From contig JAPFDT010000056.1 of assembly GCA_026169815.1 (NCBI GenBank), positions 1-55,082 of the forward strand: DNA of 55,082 nucleotides, given 5' to 3'. The DNA comes from Pseudogracilibacillus sp. GTDB lineage: Bacteria; Bacillota; Bacilli; Bacillales; Amphibacillaceae. Of this stretch, positions 9,455-18,172 are shown in pieces. Numbering within the stretch: position 1 is the first letter of the stretch; each line of letters begins with the position of its first letter. The notes beneath the pieces are model-generated. The model saw nothing but the letters and a program-made list of their open reading frames with translations, ran no database searches and had not been told where the DNA came from. A program made the translations under genes and the position numbers.

Positions 9455-9757
9455 ATGGAGAAGTTTCTTCATGAAGAACCAGTAGTACCTAGAACAGATG
9501 AGGAGAAACAAGCAGTAATTAATCGTTTGAAGCGGATAGAAGGTCAAGTACGTGGCATTCAACGTATGGTAGAAGAAGATCGTTATTGTGTAGATGTATT
9601 AGTACAAATTAGTGCGATTAATGCTGCATTGAAAAAAGTCGGTTCCACCATTACAGAAAGGCATTTAAAACACTGTGTCAGTAACGCTGTACAACAAGGT
9701 GAAGGCGATGAAGCAATTGAAGAATTAATTGCGGTTATGCAACATATATCAAAATAA
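9455..9757 (+). CDS. csoR: Copper-sensing transcriptional repressor CsoR
   Basis: 100 residues, all-helical CsoR/RcnR family. The three Cu(I) ligands of the family are present as Cys45, His70 and Cys74 (RYCVDVL and ERHLKHC). It represses the copper operon, and Cu(I) binding releases it. ATG 9455 is preferred over GTG 9446 because GGGGTGG (9443-9449) is correctly spaced for it and overlaps the GTG. In B. subtilis csoR precedes copZA, whereas here it follows copA after a repeat array. Confidence 0.95.
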   Translation: MEKFLHEEPVVPRTDEEKQAVINRLKRIEGQVRGIQRMVEEDRYCVDVLVQISAINAALKKVGSTITERHLKHCVSNAVQQGEGDEAIEELIAVMQHISK

Positions 9758-9770
9758 ATAATTATTAATG

Positions 9771-9812
9771 AAAAAAACGTTTCCTATAGCTTGAACTTAG
9801 GAAACGTTTTTT
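9771..9812. terminator. Bidirectional terminator csoR / MFS gene
   Basis: AAAACGTTTCCTA pairs with TAGGAAACGTTTT around an 11-nt loop, flanked by A and T runs. It lies between convergent genes. Confidence 0.85.
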
Positions 9813-9822
9813 AGTTTGAAGA

Positions 9823-11043
9823 TTAACTTTTCTTCTTCTGCATCATCCAGCCGTAAGATACAAGAGAAAGGACACAACAAATAAAAATAACAACTCCCAT
9901 AGGAATGGCGTTATGTTCACCTGCAATTCCTGCTAACGGGGAGACGAGCGCACCTCCGGCAAATGGTAAGATTCCGAGAAACGCAGAAGCACTTCCGGCT
10001 ACTTCACCTTGACGATTCATTGCTAATGAAAAGCCTGTCGTATTAACGATTCCAACAGTTGAAACGATGGAAAATAATGCAATCATAATTACCCATAGAG
10101 GAAGGTCAAATAACACAACAATCATAAGTAAGATGCTTCCAAGAAAGGCAATGATAATACTAGTTTTCAGTAATGCCATTTCACTAAAACGGTGAGCAAG
10201 TTTTCCGGCAATTTGCGCGGAAAGGATAATGCCAACCCCATTCATAGCAAAAATAAATGAAAACTGTTGGGGCGATACATTGTATATATTTTGTAAAACG
10301 AATGGTGATGCCGCAATGTAAGCGAACATTCCCATCATAATAAATGCTTGTGAAAAAGCAATACCGAGAAAAGTCCGATCTTTAAATAACGTACCAAATG
10401 AAGAAAAAGCCGCAAACATATTTCTTTCCATTCTTTTTTCAGTTGTAAGTGTTTCAGGTAAAAATAGTAGAACTGCAAGAAACATAATGAGACCGATAAT
10501 AGCTAAAATATAAAAAATCGCTTGCCATGTTAACCATTTTAAAATAATTCCACCAAATACTGGGGCTAAAATAGGCGCAGCTCCATTAACGATAGCGAGT
10601 AATGCGATGAAACGTGTTAAATCTTTTCCAATATACATATCTCGCGCAGAAGCTCGGGCAATGACAATTCCGGCAGCTCCAGTAAATCCTTGAAAAAATC
10701 GCAGCACAACAAACAACCAAATATTTCCACTCAATCCAGCCAATAATGAAAAAATAGTATAAAGAACGAGAGTGATAATTAACGGTTTACGACGCCCGTG
10801 CATATCGCTTAACGGACCCAAAATTAATTGTCCAGTAGCAAGTCCAAGTAGACACGTCGTAATACTTAACTGGGCTAATGAAGCGGTTGTATTTAAATCA
10901 GTCGTTACCGCAGGCAGTGCCGGTAAATACATATCTAATGATAAGGGTCCAAAAGCAGTGAGTGAACCTAGAATGAGAACGAACCAAACTTTACGCTCTT
11001 GAATCGTTTTCTCTTTCACTCCTACATTAGTTTGTGTGTTCAT
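9823..11043 (-). CDS. MFS multidrug transporter, Bcr/CflA type
   Basis: 406 residues with about 12 hydrophobic segments and a loop 2-3 signature GPLSDMHGRRKPLI (about 77-90). The N-terminal FGPLSLDMYLPALPAV is typical of the DHA1 Bcr/CflA subfamily, which uses the proton gradient to export drugs such as bicyclomycin, chloramphenicol or sulfonamides. The actual substrate is unknown. AAGGAGA lies at proper distance before the ATG. It is monocistronic. Confidence 0.85.
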   Translation of the reverse strand: MNTQTNVGVKEKTIQERKVWFVLILGSLTAFGPLSLDMYLPALPAVTTDLNTTASLAQLSITTCLLGLATGQLILGPLSDMHGRRKPLIITLVLYTIFSLLAGLSGNIWLFVVLRFFQGFTGAAGIVIARASARDMYIGKDLTRFIALLAIVNGAAPILAPVFGGIILKWLTWQAIFYILAIIGLIMFLAVLLFLPETLTTEKRMERNMFAAFSSFGTLFKDRTFLGIAFSQAFIMMGMFAYIAASPFVLQNIYNVSPQQFSFIFAMNGVGIILSAQIAGKLAHRFSEMALLKTSIIIAFLGSILLMIVVLFDLPLWVIMIALFSIVSTVGIVNTTGFSLAMNRQGEVAGSASAFLGILPFAGGALVSPLAGIAGEHNAIPMGVVIFICCVLSLVSYGWMMQKKKS

Positions 11044-11235
11044 CTTATAATATCTCCTTCTTAGTTAGCGAACTTATTCATACCTTATAAAGCTTATCGG
11101 AAATATAGGTAACATGCTAGTGAAATACGAAGCGTCATTTAAAAATATAGACTTTTCCACAAGTTTGCTAGTATGGTTAATCGGGAAAAACAAAAGTAGA
11201 AAAGAAACACGTTTTAAGCTAAAGGAATGATTCAT

Positions 11236-11733
11236 TTGGATACAAGTGATGAGCAAACAACGTTAGAAAAAGATATAGGTATGTTTGTGCAACAAAATAA
11301 AGCGTATTATGAGGAACAATGGCAGAACCTAGATAATGGAAAGCTAGCGTTTAATGTTATTGCATTTTTCCTTCCGATATTTTGGCTCGGTTATCGAAGG
11401 ATGTATCGTCATATAGGGATGATTGCCCTGATGTATTTAGTAATTGATATAGGATTATTTATATTTATCTCCGAAAGTTCATCCTTAAATCTGCTGGACT
11501 CCTTTTATACTTTAGGAATCGGAATTTTCTATGGATTTTTTGCTAATAAACTTTATAAAAAACATGTACAACGTCGTGTGAATAAAATAAGAACAGTTGC
11601 AAGCGACGAACAAGAAAAAGAGAAGATGTTACAACAACAAGGCGGCGGTAGTGGTTATGGTGTTCTAGGAGCGATTGTAATGATCTTCTTAATCTATACA
11701 ATACCAACTATTATCATTACGTACATCGTTTAA
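11236..11733 (+). CDS. DUF2628-type membrane protein
   Basis: About 165 residues. The block FNVIAFFLPIFWLGYRRMYR matches the DUF2628 pattern, with two or three membrane segments in the middle and one at the C-terminus (GVLGAIVMIFLIYTIPTIIITYIV region), plus a charged linker with a short Gly run (QGGGSGYG). Function unknown. I place the start at TTG 11236 because AAAGGA (11221-11226) abuts ATG 11227 but is well spaced for the TTG; the ATG three codons earlier is the alternative. Confidence 0.65.
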   Translation: MDTSDEQTTLEKDIGMFVQQNKAYYEEQWQNLDNGKLAFNVIAFFLPIFWLGYRRMYRHIGMIALMYLVIDIGLFIFISESSSLNLLDSFYTLGIGIFYGFFANKLYKKHVQRRVNKIRTVASDEQEKEKMLQQQGGGSGYGVLGAIVMIFLIYTIPTIIITYIV

Positions 11734-11838
11734 ACAATAAATTTCGGATACATGTAAATGATATTCATATCAAAATTAAGCGAAATTGGGTACACTAGAT
11801 GAAGTAGTTTTAGTGAGAAAAAAGAGGGAGTTATTCGA

Positions 11839-12750
11839 TTGTCAAAAAAACGAAAAAGAAGAAGACCAGCAAGTCAAACGTTAGAATTCACGGTAAAAGA
11901 AGAAACGACTTTATTACCGTTTTTATTAGAAGTAATGCCCAATCGTGGAAGAAACTCAGTGAAATCGATTTTAAGAAGAGGACAAGTTTCTGTAGATAAT
12001 CATATGGAAACGAAATATAACTATGAATTATATCCAGGCCAGAAACTGTCCATATTGAAAAATAAAGCAGCTGTACAAGAAGGCGCGCTCATTGGATTGT
12101 CGATTATGTATGAAGACGATGATATTATAGTCGTTAACAAAGAAGCAGGTTTATTAACGATTGCTAATCAAAAAGAAAAGCACCGGACAGCACATCATCA
12201 ATTAATGACCTATGTACGGAAAGAGCATCCACAAAATCGTATATTTATCGTTCATCGCCTTGATCAAGATACTTCAGGAGTGATGGTATTTGCCAAACAT
12301 GAACGAGCAAAAAATAAATTACAACAAAATTGGCATGAAAACGTAAAAGAACGAGGTTATTTAGCATTAGTGGAAGGAAAATTTACAAAAGAATCAGGTG
12401 TGATCACATCATGGTTAAATGAAACAAAAACACATCGGATGTATTCTAGCTTTAAAAAAGATGATGGCCAGTTTGCTAAAACATATTACGAAGTTGTACA
12501 AGGAAATAACGATTATTCATTAGTAAAAGTAGAACTAGCAACAGGTCGAAAAAACCAGATCCGTGTTCATATGCAAGATCTCGAACATCCAGTTGTCGGT
12601 GATAAAAAATACGGTGCGAAGACTAATCCAATTCGTCGTCTCGGCTTACATGCCAACACACTATCATTTATCCACCCAACGACGGGAAAGTTAGAGACAT
12701 TTACTAGTCCAGCGCCGAGAGTGTTTTGGCAAAGGTCAGAAAATAAATAG
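11839..12750 (+). CDS. RluA-family 23S rRNA-type pseudouridine synthase
   Basis: 303 residues. It has an N-terminal S4-like RNA-binding region (about 20-72, SVKSILRRGQVSVD) and a catalytic domain with the HRLDQDTSGVMVF signature (catalytic Asp in RLDxDTSG, about 139-146), followed by the ATGRKNQIRVHM motif. It isomerises uridine to pseudouridine in RNA; which site is modified cannot be read from sequence. It starts at TTG 11839 with GAGGGAG upstream. The basic start KKRKRRR fits RNA binding. Confidence 0.88.
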   Translation: MSKKRKRRRPASQTLEFTVKEETTLLPFLLEVMPNRGRNSVKSILRRGQVSVDNHMETKYNYELYPGQKLSILKNKAAVQEGALIGLSIMYEDDDIIVVNKEAGLLTIANQKEKHRTAHHQLMTYVRKEHPQNRIFIVHRLDQDTSGVMVFAKHERAKNKLQQNWHENVKERGYLALVEGKFTKESGVITSWLNETKTHRMYSSFKKDDGQFAKTYYEVVQGNNDYSLVKVELATGRKNQIRVHMQDLEHPVVGDKKYGAKTNPIRRLGLHANTLSFIHPTTGKLETFTSPAPRVFWQRSENK

Positions 12751-12779
12751 AGATCACTATAAAAGTGTGCCTTCATAAA

Positions 12780-12816
12780 GAAAAAGCGTCCAAATTGAAT
12801 TGGGCGCTTTTTTCTA
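12780..12816. terminator. Bidirectional terminator
   Basis: AAAAAGCGTCCAA pairs with TTGGGCGCTTTTTT (one G-U), with A and T runs on both sides. It lies between the convergent pseudouridine synthase gene and the small helical protein gene. Confidence 0.8.
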
Positions 12817-12822
12817 CATTTA

Positions 12823-13173
12823 TTATTTGATGTTTTGCAGTGCTGTCTCGTATTTTTCTGACATAGCAATTAGAGCAGGAGAAAGAGAAGTTTCTGATAG
12901 TACAACAATTTCCTCTAAAGCCTCATTTTCAAAAGCTTTCGCGATGTTAGGTAATGTCTGTTCAATTTCTTTCATTTCTTGAACAACATCAATGTCAAAA
13001 TGAGTCAAAGCTTTAAATACAGCTTCAATGCCTTCAATTAAAGAAGTGAAAATATAAATGCTTTGTTCAAATTCCTCAGCTTTTGCTAATGTAGTTAAAT
13101 GTTCTGTAGAATTAACGAGTGTATTTAATACATTATGTACTTCTGTCATTTGTTCTTTTACTGTAACAGTCAT
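12823..13173 (-). CDS. Small helical protein of unknown function
   Basis: 116 residues, acidic, almost entirely alpha-helical by composition, with no signal peptide or membrane segment. I recognise no family. AGGAGG lies 6 nt before the second of two adjacent ATGs, so I start at 13173 rather than 13176. The next gene upstream, yjfB-like, is divergent. A link to motility is possible from position only. Confidence 0.6.
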   Translation of the reverse strand: MTVTVKEQMTEVHNVLNTLVNSTEHLTTLAKAEEFEQSIYIFTSLIEGIEAVFKALTHFDIDVVQEMKEIEQTLPNIAKAFENEALEEIVVLSETSLSPALIAMSEKYETALQNIK

Positions 13174-13293
13174 CATAATCCTCCTATAAAAAGAGATGTA
13201 TATTTATCATAACAATAATGATATAAGAATTATAGGAGGAAGTAGTTTTATTTAGAAGCATCAATTCATAAAGGAATAATTTAATTCAAACAT

Positions 13294-13321
13294 TAAACTT
13301 TTTAAATAAATATACCGATAT
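13294..13321 (+). promoter_or_regulatory. SigD-type (flagellar) promoter of the yjfB-like gene
   Basis: TAAA at 13294-13297, a 16-base spacer, then ACCGATAT at 13314-13321. This closely matches the SigD consensus TAAA-N14-16-GCCGATAA/T of motility genes. The predicted start is about 40 bases before the gene. Confidence 0.65.
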
Positions 13322-13363
13322 AATAAATGTGCATGAACTTTTCAGATGTTAGGAGGGTTATGT

Positions 13364-13555
13364 TTGGATATTGCAGCAATGTCAATGGCAATGAACCAAG
13401 CGCAAGTGAAACAACAAGCAAGCTTGTCTGTGATGAAATCAGCAATGACAACAGCAGAACAAGATGGGGCTGCTTTAATTGATATGTTAAGTAGTTCCGG
13501 TGTCTCACAAGCACCACATCCGAACCTCGGAGCACAAATTGATATAAAAGCATAA
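13364..13555 (+). CDS. YjfB-like small motility-associated protein
   Basis: 63 residues. MDIAAMSMAMNQAQVKQQ followed by SVMKSAMTTAEQ and the end PNLGAQIDIKA matches the YjfB family of short proteins found in flagellated Bacillales. The biochemical function is not known. TTG 13364 is the start because AGGAGGG (13351-13357) is spaced for it; the upstream ATG 13346 would put the ribosome binding site inside the gene. The SigD promoter supports expression with the flagellar regulon. Confidence 0.8.
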   Translation: MDIAAMSMAMNQAQVKQQASLSVMKSAMTTAEQDGAALIDMLSSSGVSQAPHPNLGAQIDIKA

Positions 13556-13574
13556 CTTATGTTGATTATTGTGG

Positions 13575-13610
13575 AAAGACCAATAGACGCTGAGCTATTG
13601 GTCTTTTTTA
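13575..13610 (+). terminator. Terminator after yjfB-like gene
   Basis: AAAGACCAATAG (13575-13586) pairs with CTATTGGTCTTT (13595-13606), with a T run following. Confidence 0.85.
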
Positions 13611-13817
13611 GTGTGATATTTATGACAAGTTTTATAGTAAAACGGCCTATTTTAAAACAATTAAAGAAGTGTAGCGAGAAACATTTTATATTTCATCATA
13701 AGAACTTTACCTTAAGTACTATAAGGTGTATGATTACGTATAGGTAGTCTGTAAGGACTAGGAGGAAACAATTTATTATATTATTTGTTTAGATAATATT
13801 GAGAGGACAAGGATGAA

Positions 13818-15524
13818 ATGGATCAACATAAATCAATAACAAGAAGACTAGGTCTCATTATTATGGGGATTTTATTAATATGTATGTTAATTATCTTTTT
13901 TTCTATGTATCGGACAAATTATTCAGAAGTACAAAAAGCAGCAGGGGTTGAAGCGTTTGGTTGTGCGAATATCACGACAGCGTTAATCAATCCAAATGAT
14001 ATAGAGAAAATAAAACAAGGTGATCAGGAAGCGGCAGAAGCACTAGGAAAAGAGCTTGACTGGACAATTCAACATAAAGGTATATTTGAAGGACAATATG
14101 TAATGGATTTATCAGGAGAACTTCTAGCCGTAGATGAAAATTTAATGGAACAAGGTTTTGATGTAGGGGATGAATTTTTTATTGACGAGGAAGATTTAGA
14201 ACGTTTAAAAGTAACGAAATCTCCAGTTTACTCAGACGTTTATGAGTTCGGTGGAATGAAACGTCTAACAGGATATGCCCCTGTTTTTGAAGATCATGAT
14301 TCAACTAAAGATATTATCGCTATTTCAGCAATTGATTTTGAAGCAAGCATTTTACATTCACGAACGTGGGATATGATTAAAGGTGGGCTATTCTTCTCAG
14401 TTATTCCATTATTACTCGTAGGTGGGCTGACGATCTTTTTAATCAATCGAACGATTGCGCCGTTAAAAGAAGTAAGTGAGTTTGCTAGTCAACTAGCAGA
14501 AGGGGATTTGACTGTCGAGCCATTAACAATTAAACAAAATGATGAAATTGGTAAACTATCAAAAGATTTAAATATGATGGCACATAATTTAAGAACAATA
14601 ATTGGTGATGTATCAGAAAATGCGGAGAAACTTACTTATACAACAGAAGAAGTAAGTGCGAGTACACAAGAAATTTCAGCATCGGCAGAACAAAATTTAA
14701 CAACCTATCAATTAGTGCAATCAGGAGCAGAAAAACAATTATCGATTGTGAATCATACTAATGAAGTGTTACAAGAGATCGCTACAGAAACAGAAAAAAT
14801 GAATAAACGTACAGAACATCTGCAAGAAACGTCACAACATTCAACAGAAAAGGCAGAAGAAGGCGATAAATTAATTGTTGATTCATTACAGCAAATGGAA
14901 CAAATGAATCAAGAATCGAGCGAATTAATGCAAGTAATGAACGAGTTAAGTACTAAATCAGGAGAAATTAGTAATATCATTACGATTATTACGCAAATTG
15001 CAGAGCAAACAAATTTATTAGCTTTAAACGCGTCAATTGAAGCGGCTCATGCAGGTGAGCAAGGAAAAGGTTTTGCAGTTGTAGCAGAAGAGGTGCGTCG
15101 TTTAGCAGAACAATCAACTGAGGCGACGCATCAAATTAGTAGTTTAATTCATGATATTCAATCTGGTACAGCAGAAGCAGCAGAAAAGACAAAATCGAGC
15201 ATTGAGACGACAAAACAAGGATCGACGATTGTTGAGTCAGCTGGTAAGACATTTTATGAAATACGTGACAGCATAACAGAAGTTGTCACTGATATTGAAA
15301 ATATGAGTGGAAATATGGTAACTATATCAAATGAAATCAACCAAATCGTTGAAGATATGTCTAATATTGAAACTATATCTACACAAAATGTGGATGAAGC
15401 ACTAAATGTATTGTCCTTATCTGAGGAACAAACAGCAGAAATTGAAGAGATGACAGCTTCAATGGAAATGTTAGCAAAAATGGCAGAGCAATTAAATAAA
15501 CGGACAGAACAATTTAACATCTAA
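13818..15524 (+). CDS. Methyl-accepting chemotaxis receptor
   Basis: 568 residues. Membrane segment 1 (about 13-30) and segment 2 (about 189-210) flank an extracellular sensor domain of about 155 residues, probably a Cache-type fold. A HAMP linker (about 211-265) and a long coiled signalling domain follow, with the conserved hairpin tip [20 protein letters not shown] (about 394-413) and [15 protein letters not shown]. It transmits ligand binding to CheA/CheW. The ligand is not predictable. No SigD box is evident upstream. Confidence 0.95.
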   Translation: MDQHKSITRRLGLIIMGILLICMLIIFFSMYRTNYSEVQKAAGVEAFGCANITTALINPNDIEKIKQGDQEAAEALGKELDWTIQHKGIFEGQYVMDLSGELLAVDENLMEQGFDVGDEFFIDEEDLERLKVTKSPVYSDVYEFGGMKRLTGYAPVFEDHDSTKDIIAISAIDFEASILHSRTWDMIKGGLFFSVIPLLLVGGLTIFLINRTIAPLKEVSEFASQLAEGDLTVEPLTIKQNDEIGKLSKDLNMMAHNLRTIIGDVSENAEKLTYTTEEVSASTQEISASAEQNLTTYQLVQSGAEKQLSIVNHTNEVLQEIATETEKMNKRTEHLQETSQHSTEKAEEGDKLIVDSLQQMEQMNQESSELMQVMNELSTKSGEISNIITIITQIAEQTNLLALNASIEAAHAGEQGKGFAVVAEEVRRLAEQSTEATHQISSLIHDIQSGTAEAAEKTKSSIETTKQGSTIVESAGKTFYEIRDSITEVVTDIENMSGNMVTISNEINQIVEDMSNIETISTQNVDEALNVLSLSEEQTAEIEEMTASMEMLAKMAEQLNKRTEQFNI

Positions 15525-15611
15525 TTCAAATATAATTTTGTGAGAAGGTTATATAAAAGGAGCTATCTATAAAAAGATAGCTCCAAATTTTGTGAACGGA
15601 GAAAATGCCTA

Positions 15612-16187
15612 TTAGTTTGTTCGTAATAAAATTTGCTGTTGCTTCGTAAATAAAAAGTATGTTGCTGCCATACAGATTATCATCGAAGGTACCATATAAG
15701 AGATATTATATAATAATGAATATAACCACGCGGGTTGCCCTGTTGGAACAGCATCAGAGAAGAAGATAATTCCAGCTAGAAAATGCATAAGAAATCGAGC
15801 TGATCCACCAATTAAGACACCTATCACAACATTGCGGATAATACGTCCTGTTTGTTTATCTCTAATTGCTTGTTGTAACGATACAGCAACAATACCTGAT
15901 AAACCTAATACCGTAAAAGCAAGAGCATATTCAATTAAACCTTGCCAGAAATTAAGAATATATGCATTTCCTGTTGCAATTTGTAAAATACCCCATAGAA
16001 ATCCAGATAATAGACCACCTTTCATTCCCCAACGAAAAGCAAGAATGAAAACAGGAATCATCGCAAACGAAATTGATCCTCCCATTGGCCAAATCTTAAA
16101 TTTCAAAAAAGGAACAATATCTAATATAAGCGCTAATGCAGTTAAGATAGCTATTTCAATAAAAAATAACAAGCGATTTGCCTGCAT
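15612..16187 (-). CDS. thiT: Thiamine ECF transporter S component ThiT
   Basis: 191 residues, six membrane segments. The block SISFAMIPVFILAFRWGMKGG and the following GFLWGILQ are characteristic of ThiT (YuaJ), the thiamine-binding subunit that joins the shared EcfA/EcfA'/EcfT module. ATG 16187 is chosen because AGGGGAG lies about 10 nt upstream. A longer open frame reaches into the riboswitch terminator and is not real. Control by TPP through the leader at 16221-16376 confirms the assignment. Confidence 0.93.
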   Translation of the reverse strand: MQANRLLFFIEIAILTALALILDIVPFLKFKIWPMGGSISFAMIPVFILAFRWGMKGGLLSGFLWGILQIATGNAYILNFWQGLIEYALAFTVLGLSGIVAVSLQQAIRDKQTGRIIRNVVIGVLIGGSARFLMHFLAGIIFFSDAVPTGQPAWLYSLLYNISYMVPSMIICMAATYFLFTKQQQILLRTN

Positions 16188-16220
16188 GTTTAAAACACTC
16201 CCCTTAAAAAAATACAACAC

Positions 16221-16273
16221 AAAAAAGCAATGTACGGGGAGGCTTCCGGATGGTACTCCGTTCACATTGCTTT
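16221..16273 (-). terminator. Riboswitch expression-platform terminator before thiT
   Basis: AAAGCAATGT and ACATTGCTTT at the two ends pair, and T residues follow on the minus strand. It lies between the TPP aptamer and thiT and would stop transcription when TPP is bound. Confidence 0.8.
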
Positions 16274-16287
16274 ATTTTTATCCATCG

Positions 16288-16376
16288 CAAGAAAGCTACA
16301 TCCCTACGTTAGAATTAACTAACAGGTTCAAAGGGTAAGAACACTTCGTTCACTCTCAGCTTCACAGCTCCCCTTG
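16288..16376 (-). ncRNA. TPP riboswitch (THI element)
   Basis: Read on the minus strand, the aptamer has the conserved THI-box blocks GGGGAGC, GCTGAGAGTG, TTACCCTTTGAACCTG and CGTAGGGA in order and spacing. P1 closes with CAAG/CTTG at 16373-16376 and 16288-16291. It controls thiT by transcription termination. Confidence 0.97.
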
Positions 16377-16411
16377 TAGGCATTCGTATTTACTTTTTTG
16401 TATCTATACCA

Positions 16412-16440
16412 AGTGTATAGGAAAGCGCTTCAAAAGACAA
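16412..16440 (-). promoter_or_regulatory. Promoter of the thiT unit
   Basis: On the minus strand TTGTCT (16435-16440) and TACACT (16412-16417) are 17 bases apart. The predicted start lies just before the TPP aptamer. A palindrome GAAGCGCTTTC sits between the boxes and loosely resembles a cre site, but I do not call one. Confidence 0.55.
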
Positions 16441-16509
16441 GAGCATTTTTACATATTGAACTTAAATAGCGACATAATGGCTGTAATTCATGTTCTTTTA
16501 AAAAAAGAT

Positions 16510-16700
16510 ACTATGAAACATTTGCTACGGAAAAGCACTACGCATTCTGCGGGCAACACTTCAACTTTCCCAGAAACAAAGCCGTTTTCTTCGAGGGTTT
16601 TCGGTTGTTGTATTCCGAAGTACACGATGTACAAGCGTCGGCGTTGATCACAGGACGTGACCGGTTTTAGTCGACCCGCGGGAGTCTCCATGTTATTCCT
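16510..16700. repeat. Degenerate Bacillaceae-type intergenic repeat element
   Basis: The segment contains GCATTCTGCGGGCAAC, TTCAACTTTCCC, TTTTCGGTTGTTGTATTCCGA, GTTGATCACAGGACGTGA and CGACCCGCGGGAGTCTCC. I recognise this word order from short noncoding elements that recur between genes in several Bacillaceae. No transposase or terminal repeats are seen. It is more GC-rich than its surroundings. Confidence 0.45.
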
Positions 16701-16718
16701 CCGTTATGTTTATTCTTG

Positions 16719-16978
16719 CGCGCATAGTCATCCCAAAACAGCTCAAGTATTGCGTGTAAGACCGGTCTCACGCGCATAGTCAGCCCCAAAAAGCTCAAGT
16801 ATTGCGTGTAAGACCGGTCTCACGCGCATAGTCAGCCCCAAAAAGCTCAAGTATTGCGTGTAAGACCGGTCTCACGCGTAAGGTCAGCTCAAAAACCTTC
16901 AAGTATTGCGTATAAGAACGGTCTTACGCGCAGAAGCAGCACAGAACCCTCAAAGTATTGCGCAAAAGAAGGTTTTTA
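16719..16978. repeat. Five-copy 52-bp tandem repeat with a palindrome in each unit
   Basis: Units start at 16719, 16771, 16823, 16875 and 16927, each 52 bp. Units 2 and 3 are identical, unit 1 differs at a few positions, and units 4 and 5 are progressively degenerate. At each junction lies an imperfect 26-bp palindrome (16751-16776, 16803-16828, 16855-16880, 16907-16932). Its core is AGACCGGTCT in the first three, and the mismatches are G-U compatible. Confidence 0.9.
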
Positions 16979-17065
16979 TGCAAGTGTAAAGACGTGATTC
17001 TCTCTACCTTACAAAATTATGTCCGCATTTTCTGTCTACTATAACCTACGTATATCTATTACCAT

Positions 17066-18172
17066 TTAAACATGTTCCAACATGCGATTTAATGCTAACT
17101 TTGCGTTGGATGCTGTTTCGTCATCAACTTGGATGACATGTTTGTACTCTTTTGTTGCGATTGATTCAAGTGACCATAATAAATATGGTAATGTAATTCG
17201 ATTCATCGTCATACATGGACAAAGGTTTGGGTTCAATGAAATTATTTCTTTATCTTGATGTTGTTTCGCTAGACGTTGCACTAAGTTCATTTCTGTACCA
17301 ATTGCCCACTTACTACCAGGGGATGCTTCTTCAATTTCTTTAATAATATAACTTGTTGATCCAGCGAAGTCAGATTTAGCAACAGTTTCATAAGGACATT
17401 CTGGATGGACAATAACATTCATGTCAGGGTCATTTAATCGGATTTGCTCAATATTTTCTACTGTAAAATTTTGATGTACGGAACAATGACCTTTCCATAA
17501 AATAATTTTTGCCTTTTCAATGTCACCTTCATACTCAAATTCATTAGAAATTGGATTCCAAACAGCCATTTCATCTAAAGGAATTCCTAAATCATAACAT
17601 GTGTTTCTTCCTAAATGTTGATCAGGTAAAAATAAAACACGTTCCTTCTCTTGTAAAGCCCACTCAATGACTTTATGTGCGTTAGAAGAAGTGACAGTTG
17701 CACCGCCGTTTTTCCCAACAAAGGATTTAATCGCGGCAGTTGAATTTACGTATGTTAAGGGAATAATTGTATCACCTAGTTCAGCTTGCATTATTTCCCA
17801 TCCTCGTTCTGTTTGCTCGATATTTGCCATATCGGCTAATGAACAGCCTGCTCGTAAATCGGGAAGGAGCACTTTTTGTTCATGTGTAGTTAACATATCG
17901 GCGGTTTCTGCCATAAAGTGAACGCCACAAAAGATAATCGTTTCTGCTTTGTTATTTTGTTGGCAGATTTGTGCTAATTGTAATGAATCTCCAGTAGTAT
18001 CGGCAAACTGAACAATTTCATCTTTTTGATAATGATGTGCAGGGATGAAAAGTTTTTCTCCTAACTGTGCTTTAATATCACGAACGCGATTTTCCATTTC
18101 CTCAATAGATAATGAATGATAATGAACAGGCAGTGTTGTATCATTTTTCAAAACATCTAAAATATTAACCAT
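17066..18172 (-). CDS. nadA: Quinolinate synthase NadA
   Basis: 368 residues, Bacillus-type length. [16 protein letters not shown] (about 43-58) and the three conserved cysteines for the [4Fe-4S] cluster are visible in [20 protein letters not shown] and NLCPCMTMN. It condenses iminoaspartate with dihydroxyacetone phosphate to quinolinate. Its ATG follows the nadC stop directly, with the AGGAGG inside the nadC end, so the two are translationally coupled. Confidence 0.97.
   Translation of the reverse strand: MVNILDVLKNDTTLPVHYHSLSIEEMENRVRDIKAQLGEKLFIPAHHYQKDEIVQFADTTGDSLQLAQICQQNNKAETIIFCGVHFMAETADMLTTHEQKVLLPDLRAGCSLADMANIEQTERGWEIMQAELGDTIIPLTYVNSTAAIKSFVGKNGGATVTSSNAHKVIEWALQEKERVLFLPDQHLGRNTCYDLGIPLDEMAVWNPISNEFEYEGDIEKAKIILWKGHCSVHQNFTVENIEQIRLNDPDMNVIVHPECPYETVAKSDFAGSTSYIIKEIEEASPGSKWAIGTEMNLVQRLAKQHQDKEIISLNPNLCPCMTMNRITLPYLLWSLESIATKEYKHVIQVDDETASNAKLALNRMLEHV

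Larger units (their letters stand above)
16441..17065. other. Gene-free intergenic region rich in repeats
   Basis: About 625 bases between the thiT promoter and the nadA stop. The first part (about 16510-16700) is a degenerate GC-richer element, the second (16719-16978) a 52-bp tandem array. Open frames across the first part are low-complexity readings of the element. The last 90 bases before nadA show nothing recognisable. Confidence 0.7.

Noticed and set aside
13559-13747. Open frame of 62 codons after the yjfB-like gene
   Set aside because: It starts inside a strong terminator hairpin and has no ribosome binding site.
16488-16691. Open frames on both strands in the GC-rich element
   Set aside because: They are readings of a noncoding repeat; the METPAGRLKPVTSCD-type product recurs as a false gene in Bacillaceae.
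16719-16978. CRISPR array
   Set aside because: The repeats are contiguous with no unique spacers and no cas genes are near.
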